Shown piece after piece: positions 1 to 7,269 of a stretch of 37,720 nt of DNA (position 1 is the stretch's first letter; each line of letters starts with the position of its first letter). The stretch is taken from assembly GCA_028279505.1 (NCBI GenBank), contig JANQNP010000099.1:1-37720 (forward strand). Reading direction: 5' to 3'. The translations under genes were made by a program, and so were the position numbers. The stretch is from Dehalococcoidia bacterium (lineage in GTDB: Bacteria; Chloroflexota; Dehalococcoidia; UBA2979). Below the pieces are notes generated by a model. The model made no database searches and was not told where the DNA came from. It saw nothing but the letters and a program-made list of their open reading frames with translations.

Positions 1-20
1 TGCCTACACTCTGTGCTCGC

Positions 21-96
21 GGGCCTGTAGCTCAGCTGGGAGAGCGCCACACTGGCAGTGTGGAGGTCAGGGGTTCGAGCCCCCTCAGGTCCACCA
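21..96 (+). tRNA. tRNA-Ala (GGC anticodon), CCA encoded
   Basis: The sequence folds as a complete 76-nt tRNA. The acceptor stem pairs GGGCCTG with CAGGTCC, with one G-U pair. The D-arm is GCTC/GAGC, the anticodon stem is CCACA/TGTGG, and the T-arm is AGGGG/CCCCT around TTCGAGC. The anticodon loop CTGGCAG gives anticodon GGC, which reads the alanine codon GCC. The CCA end is encoded. From tRNA position 28 to the CCA the sequence doubles as the left attachment core of the mobile element, so the 3' half present today was restored by element DNA and the tRNA should still work. Confidence 0.97.
48..96. repeat. attL core (49-bp direct repeat, left copy)
   Basis: These 49 bp are identical to 15429-15477. 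They run from the anticodon stem to the last base of the CCA end of tRNA-Ala. The identity stops at both edges (C47 versus G15428, G97 versus C15478). This is the usual arrangement for a tyrosine-integrase element inserted in a tRNA 3' end. The crossover probably lies in or near the anticodon loop (inference). Confidence 0.93.
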
Positions 97-144
97 GCAT
101 TCACCGGGCGTTTCGCGATCCCGCGCCCGTCCCCAACTCCCCAT

Positions 145-168
145 CAGTGGCCATTCAGTGGCCATGTT
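145..168. repeat. Left arm-type integrase site pair (2 x CAGTGGCCAT)
   Basis: CAGTGGCCAT occurs at 145-154 and again at 156-165, an 11-bp period, followed by GTT. The whole 24-bp block recurs exactly at 15297-15320, near the other end of the element. It begins 49 bp inside the attL core. Paired direct repeats of about 10 bp on both flanks of the core match the layout of arm-type sites bound by the N-terminal domain of tyrosine integrases such as those of lambda and L5. The role is inferred from position and symmetry. Confidence 0.7.
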
Positions 169-182
169 GCGACGGTTCTCCT

Positions 183-1034
183 ATGGCCAAAACGACCGAA
201 GCTTTGATCAACGCTGGCGAGAACCAGACGGTCGAGTTCAAGGAATCGCTCTCGAGCGGTCGGAAGAAGGAAGCGATTGAGACACTGGTCGCCTTCGCAA
301 ACGGGTCAGGCGGCTCTGTGCTCTTCGGCGTCACGGACGATGGCCAAGTCGTTGGGGCCAACGTGGGGGCGGATACCCAGGAGAAGCTCGCTGAGCTCAT
401 CCGTCGTCGTACCTACCCATCTTTGCCTGTCGAGATCACGGTCACCTCAATCGAGGGGGCAGTCGTCCTCCGCGTCGACACCCCCGCAGATCGCCCGCCG
501 CTGATTGGCGTCTATTGCTCGTCGACGGAGAATCTCAACGACACGGACGTCGTCGACACCGCGAACTTGAGCGCGTTCAGACGAGTCGGTGCGACGAACC
601 GGCGCACCAACTTCATGCTCCTCCGCGAGCCGCGCCGCGCAGAGCCGGACGTCGTGCTGCGACGGGGGACCGGCATGACCCGAGGAGCCCAGGTCCCGAA
701 AAGCTGGGGCTATGTCTACTCGAACGCCGGTGATGCGTGGGCGTTCGACGTCCGAATCTTCGCGATCCATCCGACCCTGAAGTTGAGCTACGTCGGCCCG
801 AAGGACTTGGAGCCCAACTCTGATTCTGACAGTGCTCAGCTCGCTTGCTCGAACCCCGAGGAGTGGGACGGAACGCCAGTCGTCCTCGCCGCTGAGTACT
901 CCGACCCGAACGGATTGAAGTGGCGCTCGAGTCTCACGCTCACGCCGGCCGGCAGCGAGGGCTATGTCTCGGGGGCTCGTGACCGGCTGATCTACGAGTT
1001 TCCGCCGATGGCACATCTCACGAATCGGGGGTGA
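183..1034 (+). CDS. AlbA_2 (Schlafen-type) domain protein
   Basis: This 283-residue protein opens with an AlbA_2 domain over about residues 10-150. Diagnostic stretches are QTVEFKES, AFANGSGGSVLFGVTDDG and, further on, the FRRVGATNRR block typical of Schlafen-group proteins. The C-terminal half looks beta-rich and was not recognised. The open frame extends upstream into the tRNA, so the ATG at 183 was chosen because it begins just before the conserved domain. The frame upstream crosses the arm sites and the att core. AlbA_2 proteins are nucleic-acid-binding regulators or parts of defence systems. Being the first gene inside attL, this is probably cargo. Its function is open. Confidence 0.82.
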   Translation: MAKTTEALINAGENQTVEFKESLSSGRKKEAIETLVAFANGSGGSVLFGVTDDGQVVGANVGADTQEKLAELIRRRTYPSLPVEITVTSIEGAVVLRVDTPADRPPLIGVYCSSTENLNDTDVVDTANLSAFRRVGATNRRTNFMLLREPRRAEPDVVLRRGTGMTRGAQVPKSWGYVYSNAGDAWAFDVRIFAIHPTLKLSYVGPKDLEPNSDSDSAQLACSNPEEWDGTPVVLAAEYSDPNGLKWRSSLTLTPAGSEGYVSGARDRLIYEFPPMAHLTNRG

Positions 1035-1120
1035 CGACAGCCGCCGGAAGCTAGGCGAACATTCGTGCTAATCTGTGCCGGTCAGTACATCGAGTGCTGC
1101 CAATAGCGGGGAGCTAGACG

Positions 1121-1342
1121 ATGGCGGAGCCAAGAGACACGGCGAAGTACCAGTTCAGGGACGAGCGCGGTCGTATCGTGCGCTCCGGGATCACGAAGCG
1201 TGATCTCGAGGTGCGCGAGCGCGAACTCCAACGTGAGACAGGCATCGCCGGGACGACGAGTCAGGTCGGGAGGCGCACTACCGATAGCGCGGCCCGCGAA
1301 TGGGAACGACGTCAGCGCAAAGGCACCCCGCCCGGCGGCTGA
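1121..1342 (+). CDS. Small basic protein, GIY-YIG-like N-terminal pattern
   Basis: This is a 73-residue charged protein with a good ribosome binding site (GGGGAGC) nine bases before the ATG. The central pattern GITKRDLEVRERELQRE, followed by TTSQVGRRTT and AAREWERRQR, recalls small proteins in which a GIY-YIG-like strand-helix start (GxTxDLxxRxxxH) precedes a conserved VGRRTT motif. The catalytic tyrosines of a true GIY-YIG nuclease are not clear, so nuclease activity is not claimed. Its stop codon overlaps the next start (TGATG), which implies translational coupling with the 234-residue protein downstream. It probably belongs to the left-end cargo set. Confidence 0.68.
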   Translation: MAEPRDTAKYQFRDERGRIVRSGITKRDLEVRERELQRETGIAGTTSQVGRRTTDSAAREWERRQRKGTPPGG

Positions 1343-2046
1343 TGACGGACGAGCGCATCGCCACCGATCTCACTCGAGGCGAGGTCATCCATGCTCTCGC
1401 CTCGCGCATGTCCGCCTGCGTGATGGCCTCGCAGCGAGCGGCTAGCGGTGCGCGAAGCGACGCGCAGGCGCTGCTCGCCTACGACCTCGCACTCCATGTT
1501 GTCGGTGCGTCAACGCTCCTTGCCCAGAAGCTCTACTCCCCCGCCGCATCTATGATTCGGCTGATTCTGGAACGTGCTGAGTACCTCGAGGCCGCGGGTT
1601 ACGACGAGGGCTTCGCCAAGAGGTACCTAGCCACCCGCAACCCCGAAGGAAGCACGGCGCTGCGTGCCGGTGAGCAGCGCTCGGCGTTGAGAACCGGGTG
1701 GATCGGCGACGGTTTGACCCAGCCTCAGGCGCAAGAGTTCCTCGATGCGCACCGTGAGATCGCTGATATCGCGAGCGGAGCGGTCCACCCGACCGCGCTC
1801 ATGCCGTCGGTCCAGTTCGCGATCGCCAACGGGATCCAGTCGCCGGAGGAAGTCCTTCAGTGGATCGGAAGCGCCGTCGCGTTCGCCGGCCTCGCGCTCT
1901 GGACTTCGACCCCCAAGGAGGACCGCCAGCTCCCAGACGCGCAGCAAACATGCGCCCTCGCCGTGGAATGGATGGAGCGGTTCGAGGGGATCCCGATGAG
2001 GGATCTCCTCGGACCAGACCTCGTGACCGAGATCCCGGCTGACTAG
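1342..2046 (+). CDS. Unknown alpha-helical protein
   Basis: The protein has 234 residues and no recognised family. The ATG at 1342 was chosen because it overlaps the stop of the preceding gene as TGATG, although the frame is open further upstream. The sequence is helical. It includes AASMIRLILERAEYLEAAG and, later, IADIASGAVHPTAL, which faintly resembles DUF5677-like helical bundles of the HEPN group. No convincing RxxxxH active site was found, so this is a weak analogy. It ends tail to tail with the leftward gene at 2043, and the two stop codons share the bases CTAG. Confidence 0.7.
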   Translation: MTDERIATDLTRGEVIHALASRMSACVMASQRAASGARSDAQALLAYDLALHVVGASTLLAQKLYSPAASMIRLILERAEYLEAAGYDEGFAKRYLATRNPEGSTALRAGEQRSALRTGWIGDGLTQPQAQEFLDAHREIADIASGAVHPTALMPSVQFAIANGIQSPEEVLQWIGSAVAFAGLALWTSTPKEDRQLPDAQQTCALAVEWMERFEGIPMRDLLGPDLVTEIPAD

Positions 2047-2333
2047 GCTGCCTTCCCACCCCACTTCCGCCGGTAGGCGTTGTTGACGAACTCCATGCAT
2101 GCCGCGATCGCGCGCTCTTGCCACCACGTGGTGAGCGGGCTTTCGGCGACGTGGCTGAGCGATCGCTTGTTCGTCGCAACGAGGAGGACCACCATTGGCG
2201 CCTCCTCATCGTCGTTGGCGTCCGCCCGAATCTGTTTCAGGTAGCCGTGGAGCCGCGTCGTGACGTCCGCCACGATCTCGAGGTGCGGATCAGGACTCAG
2301 CAGCCTCCGTACCTGGTCCTCGATCGGCTCCAT
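2043..2333 (-). CDS. Hypothetical 96-residue protein
   Basis: This small acidic-to-neutral protein begins MEPIEDQVRRLL and has a hydrophobic strand APMVVLLVATN in the middle, then WWQERAIAACMEFVNNAYRRKWGG. No family was recognised. The ATG at 2333 overlaps the stop of the upstream gene (TGATG), which decides the start over a longer open frame and suggests translation coupled to the 179-residue protein. It is the last gene of the short leftward run starting at 3813. It converges with the cargo gene ending at 2046. Confidence 0.62.
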   Translation of the reverse strand: MEPIEDQVRRLLSPDPHLEIVADVTTRLHGYLKQIRADANDDEEAPMVVLLVATNKRSLSHVAESPLTTWWQERAIAACMEFVNNAYRRKWGGKAA

Positions 2334-2872
2334 CACGCCGCCTCCAGGCAGCGCGGCTGAGCGGGTCCCCACGGCGTGTCCTCGAGGCGAGTCGCCTCGT
2401 CAGCCTCGAAGCCGCGGCCGGCCGCTTCGTAGGCGCTCTGGCGCTCCTCCGCGACGGCCAAGGCCTGAGGGTCGGCTACGAGCGCCGGCAGCCCCAGAGT
2501 GCCATGCTGGACCTCCCTGCTGAAGCGAATGACGCCCCCGACGAGGACGTCGCTCCGCCGAACCGTGTACCCCGCGTGGGCGGCGTAGAAGTCGTCGCCG
2601 ACGCGGACGACGACGAGGTCACCGCGACGGGAGATGCTGGGCTCGCCGGGCGGCGTGCACTCGGCCGTGAGCACGTCCTGGACTTGCAGCTCTGAGTGCG
2701 GGACCTCGGCGTTCACGATGAACGCCCGGTAGACGTAGCCGTTGGCCACGTACTCCCATGGCATGCTCACCGCGACCTGCGGGAGCTGTCTGAGCGGGAC
2801 GCGCCCAGGCGTCCATGTGGGCTCAGGCAGCACGATCGACGTGCTGTGGTCAATACTGGTGCGGGGCTGCAT
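2333..2872 (-). CDS. Hypothetical 179-residue protein
   Basis: No family was recognised. A strong ribosome binding site (GGAGGTAAG) precedes the ATG at 2872. The middle looks beta-rich (WEYVANGYVYRAFIVNAEV, GDLVVVRVGDDFYAAHAGY). The C-terminus is helical and rich in Ala and Glu. It lies downstream of a small HTH gene and is coupled to the 96-residue protein that follows. Its position among non-structural genes in the left half of the element suggests an accessory role. Nothing in the sequence identifies a reaction. Confidence 0.65.
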   Translation of the reverse strand: MQPRTSIDHSTSIVLPEPTWTPGRVPLRQLPQVAVSMPWEYVANGYVYRAFIVNAEVPHSELQVQDVLTAECTPPGEPSISRRGDLVVVRVGDDFYAAHAGYTVRRSDVLVGGVIRFSREVQHGTLGLPALVADPQALAVAEERQSAYEAAGRGFEADEATRLEDTPWGPAQPRCLEAA

Positions 2873-2939
2873 CTGGACTTACCTCCGTGCAGTTCAAGGG
2901 CGGCGTGGGAGTCATCAGCTCCCCGTCGCCCGCTTGGTT

Positions 2940-3128
2940 CTAATCGGGTCGATCGCGGCCTTCCGCCTCCAATCCTCTCAATGCGAGTTCGACCATCTCC
3001 GGGAGCCGGCTTTCGCCGGAGAGCCACCGGGTCAGCGTGCTGGGGTCTACGCCAAGGCGCGGCGCCAGGGCCCGCGCCGAAGGCCAGCCTCGCTTGTCCA
3101 TCCAGGCCCGTAGCTCGCTGGGCTCCAT
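2940..3128 (-). CDS. Small XRE-type helix-turn-helix protein
   Basis: The protein has 62 residues starting at the ATG at 3128; the open frame is longer but the extra N-terminal part looks unlike protein. The core ELRAWMDKRG, then ARALAPRLGVDPSTLTRWLSG, is a helix-turn-helix of the Cro/C1 (XRE) type. The recognition helix is DPSTLTRWLSGE, and ELALRGLEAEG follows. The protein is little more than a DNA-binding domain, like Cro-type or small accessory repressors. It probably regulates element genes. The target operator is unknown. It sits between the Ntn-hydrolase-like gene and two hypothetical genes on the same strand. Confidence 0.75.
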   Translation of the reverse strand: MEPSELRAWMDKRGWPSARALAPRLGVDPSTLTRWLSGESRLPEMVELALRGLEAEGRDRPD

Positions 3129-3186
3129 CGTGATGTATATTGCATGATGCGTATCGCACAAGGCAAGCGCCGATGTCGGGCCGGGT

Positions 3187-3813
3187 TCAGCTCGTGGTAG
3201 CAACCGATTCCACGCCATCGCGGTTCACCTTCACAGCCGAGACAGGCGGAGCGCACGATGGCGCATACCTAGCCGCGAGGTCTGTGACCTCGAGGAGTGC
3301 CGCAGCTGGCTCGGCGGGGAGCTGACCCCGCTCCGTTAGGAGCTGGTACGCCGTCCACGCGTGGTCGCGGCCGGCGCCAATCGCCGCGAAGTGGCGGCCC
3401 GCCAAGACGTGGAGGGTGACGTCGCCGTTGACTTCGAGGTGAGCGATCTCCGCAGTGCTCCCGACGAAGCCGACAAGCAGGACCTGGGTGAGATCGCCGG
3501 CTGGATCCCAACCGACGTGGTTCGCTGACGCCGCACCAGTCCGCATGCCGTTCAGCACCGCGAGTCGCTGGACGGCTGCAGCGATTAGTCGTTCCCAGTC
3601 GAGTGGGTCCGGGGGAGGATCTAGTTGGTCGGTGAGCCACTGGCTCCACAGGTCACCGATCGCTTCGTCACCAGCTGTGGCCCAGGCCAGCGGGGGCAGA
3701 TCGATGCTCGATATCTTAGTAGCCGCACTCTGGACAGGCAGGCCCATGAGCGCACTGTCGGCTGCGAGATAGAGTGCCCCGTCAGCGTCGTAGATCGCGC
3801 ATGCGACGGTCAT
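3187..3813 (-). CDS. Proteasome/HslV-like Ntn hydrolase homologue
   Basis: This 208-residue protein starts MTVACAIYDADGALYLAADS, the pattern of proteasome beta and HslV subunits in which the threonine exposed after Met removal is the nucleophile. Thr2 would be the nucleophile, Asp19 the ADS aspartate, Lys33 (in ATKISSI) the catalytic lysine, and Gly48 (WATAGD) the conserved glycine. The spacing from Thr2 to Asp19, Lys33 and Gly48 is close to the canonical T1-D17-K33-G47. The total length is also right for the fold. No partner ATPase or alpha subunit is nearby. Activity is inferred from the motif. The gene lies in the left, accessory half of the element and diverges from the gene at 3847. Confidence 0.7.
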   Translation of the reverse strand: MTVACAIYDADGALYLAADSALMGLPVQSAATKISSIDLPPLAWATAGDEAIGDLWSQWLTDQLDPPPDPLDWERLIAAAVQRLAVLNGMRTGAASANHVGWDPAGDLTQVLLVGFVGSTAEIAHLEVNGDVTLHVLAGRHFAAIGAGRDHAWTAYQLLTERGQLPAEPAAALLEVTDLAARYAPSCAPPVSAVKVNRDGVESVATTS

Positions 3814-3846
3814 TCGATGTTGGCCTCTCTCATCATCGGAGACTTC

Positions 3847-4458
3847 ATGGCGAAACCACCTTCCGACTCACCGGCTGAAGACCGGGAGTCTACCTACGAC
3901 TCGGGCGACGTCTCCGTCACACCGGAGCCCGGCAGGCTGCGGATCGGCGCGCAACCTGAAGACGTCGTCACCGGCTCAGGCGCAGCAACGCTCCCAAATC
4001 TCACCACGAGGGCAGGCGCTCGTCCCGACCCTCCGCCTGCAGCTGAACCAGCTCCACTCCGCTCCAACGAGGTCGACCGGGGCCCCTCCGACGCCGACGA
4101 GCGGCTCCTATCGGCGACGACCGCCGCCGTCCTCCGAGGCGATCCCAAGACGATGGTGCTTCAAACGCAGGATGTTCAGCGCAGGCTGCGACGCTTGTCG
4201 GATGACCCGAAGCAAACTCCGAACGTCCGGCTGAGCGCCCGGAACGCGGAAGCGTCGCTCGCGATGGTTCTGGCCCTGCTCGACGGTGAGGTGAGCGCCG
4301 AGGCCGCGACGCCAACGGTCCGCAGCATGAAGCTGTTCCTGGACCTCACCGAGCTTGGGCTCTCAACGACATCGCCAGCGCTCTTCGTCTTCAAGGCGGT
4401 AAGACTCATCGTCGAGTACGCCGCCGAGTGGAAAGGCATTCAGCTGAACGAACGGTAA
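3847..4458 (+). CDS. Hypothetical 203-residue protein
   Basis: The ATG at 3847 follows a clear ribosome binding site (GGAG, seven bases upstream), which favours it over the ATG at 3817. The first 90 residues are Pro/Ser/Asp-rich and probably disordered. The rest is helical: a segment around DVQRRLRRLSDDPKQTP, then NAEASLAMVLALLDGEV and a C-terminal helix FVFKAVRLIVEYAAEW. No family was recognised. It is transcribed away from the Ntn-hydrolase-like gene with only 33 bp between the starts, so the two may share a control region. It converges on the membrane protein gene ending at 4485. Confidence 0.65.
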   Translation: MAKPPSDSPAEDRESTYDSGDVSVTPEPGRLRIGAQPEDVVTGSGAATLPNLTTRAGARPDPPPAAEPAPLRSNEVDRGPSDADERLLSATTAAVLRGDPKTMVLQTQDVQRRLRRLSDDPKQTPNVRLSARNAEASLAMVLALLDGEVSAEAATPTVRSMKLFLDLTELGLSTTSPALFVFKAVRLIVEYAAEWKGIQLNER

Positions 4459-4484
4459 CCCGACGAACCCTTCTGTCGCCCGCC

Positions 4485-5202
4485 TCACACGATCTCTGCG
4501 GCACTCAGCACCGCTAGTGTCTGCGTGGCGATGATGACGAGCGTGATCACCCCAGCGGCGATGTACAAGAGGTGTGCGAGGTGTGCCCAGTACGGGGCTT
4601 CGAATGCTCGAGCGAGGTATTCGACTCGGGCGCTGGCCTCGGTCAGCTCGCGAGGGGGCGCTTTGGGGTCCTCGGGATCCCCCCCCAGCGCGCTGAGCGG
4701 CCCGGAACCGCTGGAGGGCTGTCACCATCGCACCCCACGAGTCGGGCGCTACCTCCGGTCCCGCTCCGGTCGAAGGGAGCTGTCTCCCGGAGGCACGCTC
4801 GAAAGCGTCTCGGGCCGCGGTCTCCGCGTCGATGACGTATCCCAGGCCTGGGTTGGCATCGAATTCGCGGAGACGGTTACCAACGAAGCTCTCGATGGAA
4901 TGTGCGCGCACGCTCTGGGGGGCGCCGATCTGATAGACCGTCTGCCCGAGGAACGCGCATAGCGAGGCGAGGAAGGCCAGCGCCCAAAACGTGGGCAGGT
5001 GCCCCAGGGCGAACGATTCGTTCGCAAGCCCATCGATCAGATCCCGAATCGCCGGCCATACCGCGGCCATCAGAGGCACGGCGGCGAGCGTGAACAAGGA
5101 TGCGCGGCGAAGAATCTCCAACTCCCCGAACGACCGCACCTTGGACCAATCGGTCAGGCGGCGGTCGGGGAACCGCGGAAGCCAGTCTAGAATCGTCCGC
5201 AA
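4485..5202 (-). CDS. Membrane protein interrupted by a +1 frameshift at a G8 tract
   Basis: The first ~174 residues contain two membrane segments (LFTLAAVPLMAAVWPAI and TFWALAFLASLCAFLGQTVY) and a soluble stretch. Then the reading frame meets eight G (plus-strand C run 4679-4686) and becomes an Arg/Ser/Pro-rich sequence unlike protein. With seven G the frame continues as DPEDPKAPPRELTEAS and ends in a third membrane segment (LAHLLYIAAGVITLVIIATQ) with a stop at 4485. That product has 238 residues and stops 26 bp short of the convergent gene, whereas the unshifted frame would run 95 bp into it. The start is uncertain: a TTG at 5202 is the visible option. This could be a sequencing error, phase variation or slippage. 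Confidence 0.7.
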
Positions 5203-5295
5203 CCCTCTCTGAACCCGGCCCGAACTCTAACACCGGAACTCAAGCCACTAAGGAGGGGGGTCATGATCCGCGGAAGCTTCGATGAAGCGTGATCA

Positions 5296-6090
5296 TCACG
5301 TCACGGGCTCAAAGGCGAAGCCGTGCTCGTCGAGAACCGCGCCACAGGTGAGTGGACCGGACGACAGCGCGGGGCTGGCTGAGACCTGGATGCGCAGATC
5401 GAACCGAGGCGCAATCGTCACCGTCCCCGGAATCCACGAGGTTGTGCCGCAGGTCACGAAGTGCTTTGTCCTCGGGTCGTAGAACGGCAGCTCGTAACTG
5501 AGGGTTGAGGCCGGCGAGATTTTAAGCTCAGCGATCTTCGCGCGATCCGTTTGCCCCTGAAGCAGCCTCGAGCAGTCCTGCCAACCAGACCCTTCCCACA
5601 CCGCACGATAGCGAGCCGGCGGTCGAATCGGGCCATGCGTCGACTCCCACCCACTGATGAACTCGACCTCGATCTGGAAGTCACCCTCCCCCGCTCCGAC
5701 GTTGGTGACCTCGAGGAAGTGCCCGAGCACCGGGTCCTCGACGTGCCGCACACGAGCAGCAGGTCTAGCTCCGAGCGACTCCTCGAGCTTGGCGGCCTGG
5801 CTTTCGAGCGCCTCGATTCGCGCCTCGGCCACCCCGATACCTTCGACCGCCTGCGCGTAGGTGGCGGTCGCGAAGTGCCAGCAGAACTCGCCAGCCGGAA
5901 CGAGAAGCATCGCCACAGCCGCAGCGATCAGGATCCTCGCCGCGGCGATCCATGCTCCGGCGCCATCGTCGAGCACGTAGCGGAAGAAGACGAAGGTAGC
6001 GATGAGAGTCAGTAAACCGGCAGCGAGTTCGCGCCGAGGCCGCAGTGCGGTACGGCGTCGGGCGAAACCGAGGCGATCTCTGAACGACAT
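5296..6090 (-). CDS. Membrane protein with coiled coil and beta domain
   Basis: The protein has 264 residues and no recognised family. A basic N-terminus precedes two membrane segments at about 23-42 (AAGLLTLIATFVFFRYVL) and 47-68 (IAAARILIAAAVAMLLVPAG). A coiled coil follows (GVAEARIEALESQAAKLEE), and then a soluble domain of about 150 residues. That domain contains HFLEVTNVGAGEGDFQIEV, an Ig-like strand pair with a Gly turn. A near match occurs in the protein at 7270-7896 (IYLTVKNIGTGLADELEG), so both element proteins may share a beta-sandwich. The element may use it as surface or membrane cargo. No catalytic motif is evident. Confidence 0.7.
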   Translation of the reverse strand: MSFRDRLGFARRRTALRPRRELAAGLLTLIATFVFFRYVLDDGAGAWIAAARILIAAAVAMLLVPAGEFCWHFATATYAQAVEGIGVAEARIEALESQAAKLEESLGARPAARVRHVEDPVLGHFLEVTNVGAGEGDFQIEVEFISGWESTHGPIRPPARYRAVWEGSGWQDCSRLLQGQTDRAKIAELKISPASTLSYELPFYDPRTKHFVTCGTTSWIPGTVTIAPRFDLRIQVSASPALSSGPLTCGAVLDEHGFAFEPVT

Positions 6091-6142
6091 AGGCGCAGCT
6101 TACGCCCCGCAATCTCCACAAGCGTCGTCCCCGAGCCGGCGG

Positions 6143-6508
6143 TCAGTGCCCACCGAATACCCCAACAAGCTCGACGTCGAGCCCCTCGGGCCCGATCACG
6201 AACGTTCCCTCGTCTCCGGTCGCTAGCAGGCACCGCGCCGCAAGGTCCCGCGCACGACGGCGCGACGCCTCGGAGGTCTCCCGGAGCCTCTCTAGGCGCG
6301 CCCCTGTCGCGCTCTCTTGCGCCTCCTCAGCCTCGCAGTAGGTCCGCCAGCAGACGAACAGCCACGACAACACGAACGCGTCGACGGCGGGTGCCTGAAG
6401 CTCGCTCGGAACGCGGTCGCGGTAGGTGCTCCACAGCGCCGCCCACTCATGCTCTTCCTGAAGCGTGTGGAGCGGGAACCCGACCGGCGCGGGATCAGAG
6501 ACGGTCAT
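6143..6508 (-). CDS. Hypothetical 121-residue protein next to small terminase
   Basis: This is a mostly helical, acidic protein (LQEEHEWAALWSTYRDRVP, SWLFVCWRTYCEAEEAQES) with a C-terminal strand pair (GTFVIGPEGLDVELVGVFGG). Its ATG overlaps the stop of the small terminase gene (ATGA), so the two are translated together. Small genes in this position in phages can be terminase-associated. No family could be named. Confidence 0.65.
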   Translation of the reverse strand: MTVSDPAPVGFPLHTLQEEHEWAALWSTYRDRVPSELQAPAVDAFVLSWLFVCWRTYCEAEEAQESATGARLERLRETSEASRRRARDLAARCLLATGDEGTFVIGPEGLDVELVGVFGGH

Positions 6509-7107
6509 TCAAACAACCCCTCCATCGGATCGGCGGGCTCGAGCCCCTCGACCTTCATCCGCGATCGCGCCGGCGACGTCATGCCGAGCTCACGTAATCC
6601 GATCATCAGCCGACGCCAGGCGTCCTGGAGCATCTCGACCTCGGGCCGCTTCCGGAACATCCGCCCCGACTTCCCCTCGGTGGCGTAGACGCGGCCCGAG
6701 CGCTGCACCGCGGCCCGCAGCTCGAGGTACTCGATGTAGACGTCGATCACCATCGCGAGCACGATCTCGTCGGCCTTCGTCAGCACCCCCATTCGCTCGA
6801 GGAGCGGCGCCAGCTTCCGCCAGGCCTCCTCGTGACGGCCGACCTGCTGCGCGCGCAGCGCGGCGACCAGCTCGTCGACGCGCATCCGCGAGTAGCCACG
6901 GATCCCCGCCGCCTTCGCTCGCGCGATCAGCTGCCGGCGGTTCAGCGCCTCGAGGCCGTCGTGCTCGTCGACGAGTGACAGCCACTCCGGCATCTCCACC
7001 GGTTCGTCGGGCACGACGGGTTCGCGATCGTTGAGGGGCCGTCGCCCCGGGTTGCCTCGGAGCCTCCGGACCGCGGTCGGGAGGGGCGACGGGCCACGGT
7101 ACGTCAA
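6505..7107 (-). CDS. Phage terminase small subunit, P27 family, with SAP/Rho_N-like insert
   Basis: The protein has 200 residues. The N-terminus RRLRGNPGRRPLNDREPVVP and the later EAWRKLAPLLERMGVLTKADE, VYATEGKSGRMFRKRPEV and LGMTSPARSRMKV follow the P27 small-terminase pattern (RGNPGKRPLNxxEP; GxLTxxD; G...P...LxELGLTPxSR). Residues ~50-88 hold an extra block, GLEALNRRQLIARAKAAGIR then SRMRVDELVAALR. This looks like a Rho_N/SAP helix-extended-loop-helix nucleic-acid-binding motif. Small terminases recognise packaging (pac/cos) DNA. The visible start is TTG at 7107 with AGGG upstream. No large terminase gene is next to it, which is unusual. Confidence 0.85.
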   Translation of the reverse strand: MTYRGPSPLPTAVRRLRGNPGRRPLNDREPVVPDEPVEMPEWLSLVDEHDGLEALNRRQLIARAKAAGIRGYSRMRVDELVAALRAQQVGRHEEAWRKLAPLLERMGVLTKADEIVLAMVIDVYIEYLELRAAVQRSGRVYATEGKSGRMFRKRPEVEMLQDAWRRLMIGLRELGMTSPARSRMKVEGLEPADPMEGLFE

Positions 7108-7169
7108 CAGTCAGCCCTGAGCCCTTTTCCGAACCAACCTGCGCCCGCGCGTGCAACTATGGGACGGCG

Positions 7170-7240
7170 GTCTCGGTGGGTGGGTCGGCCTGAAGTTTCG
7201 ATCCCCCCTCCCCACCGAGACAGAGAAAGCGCACCGAGAC
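7170..7240. promoter_or_regulatory. Inverted and direct repeats in divergent intergenic region
   Basis: An 11-bp perfect inverted repeat, GTCTCGGTGGG (7170-7180) and CCCACCGAGAC (7211-7221), is followed by a further direct copy of CACCGAGAC at 7232-7240. It lies in the 162-bp gap between the leftward small terminase gene and the rightward membrane protein gene at 7270. Repeated half-sites between divergent starts suggest an operator. No regulator has been linked to it. Confidence 0.45.
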
Positions 7241-7269
7241 TCGCCCACGGCGGTCGGTAGACTCTCGAC

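Noticed and set aside
60..182. N-terminal extension of the AlbA_2 gene beginning inside the tRNA
   Set aside because: It would translate the tRNA and the arm-type repeats. The ATG at 183 sits right before the conserved domain.
4363..4484. C-terminal continuation of the membrane protein in the unshifted frame
   Set aside because: Sequence after the G8 tract is Arg/Ser/Pro-rich and would overlap the convergent gene. The alternative frame gives a membrane segment and a natural stop.
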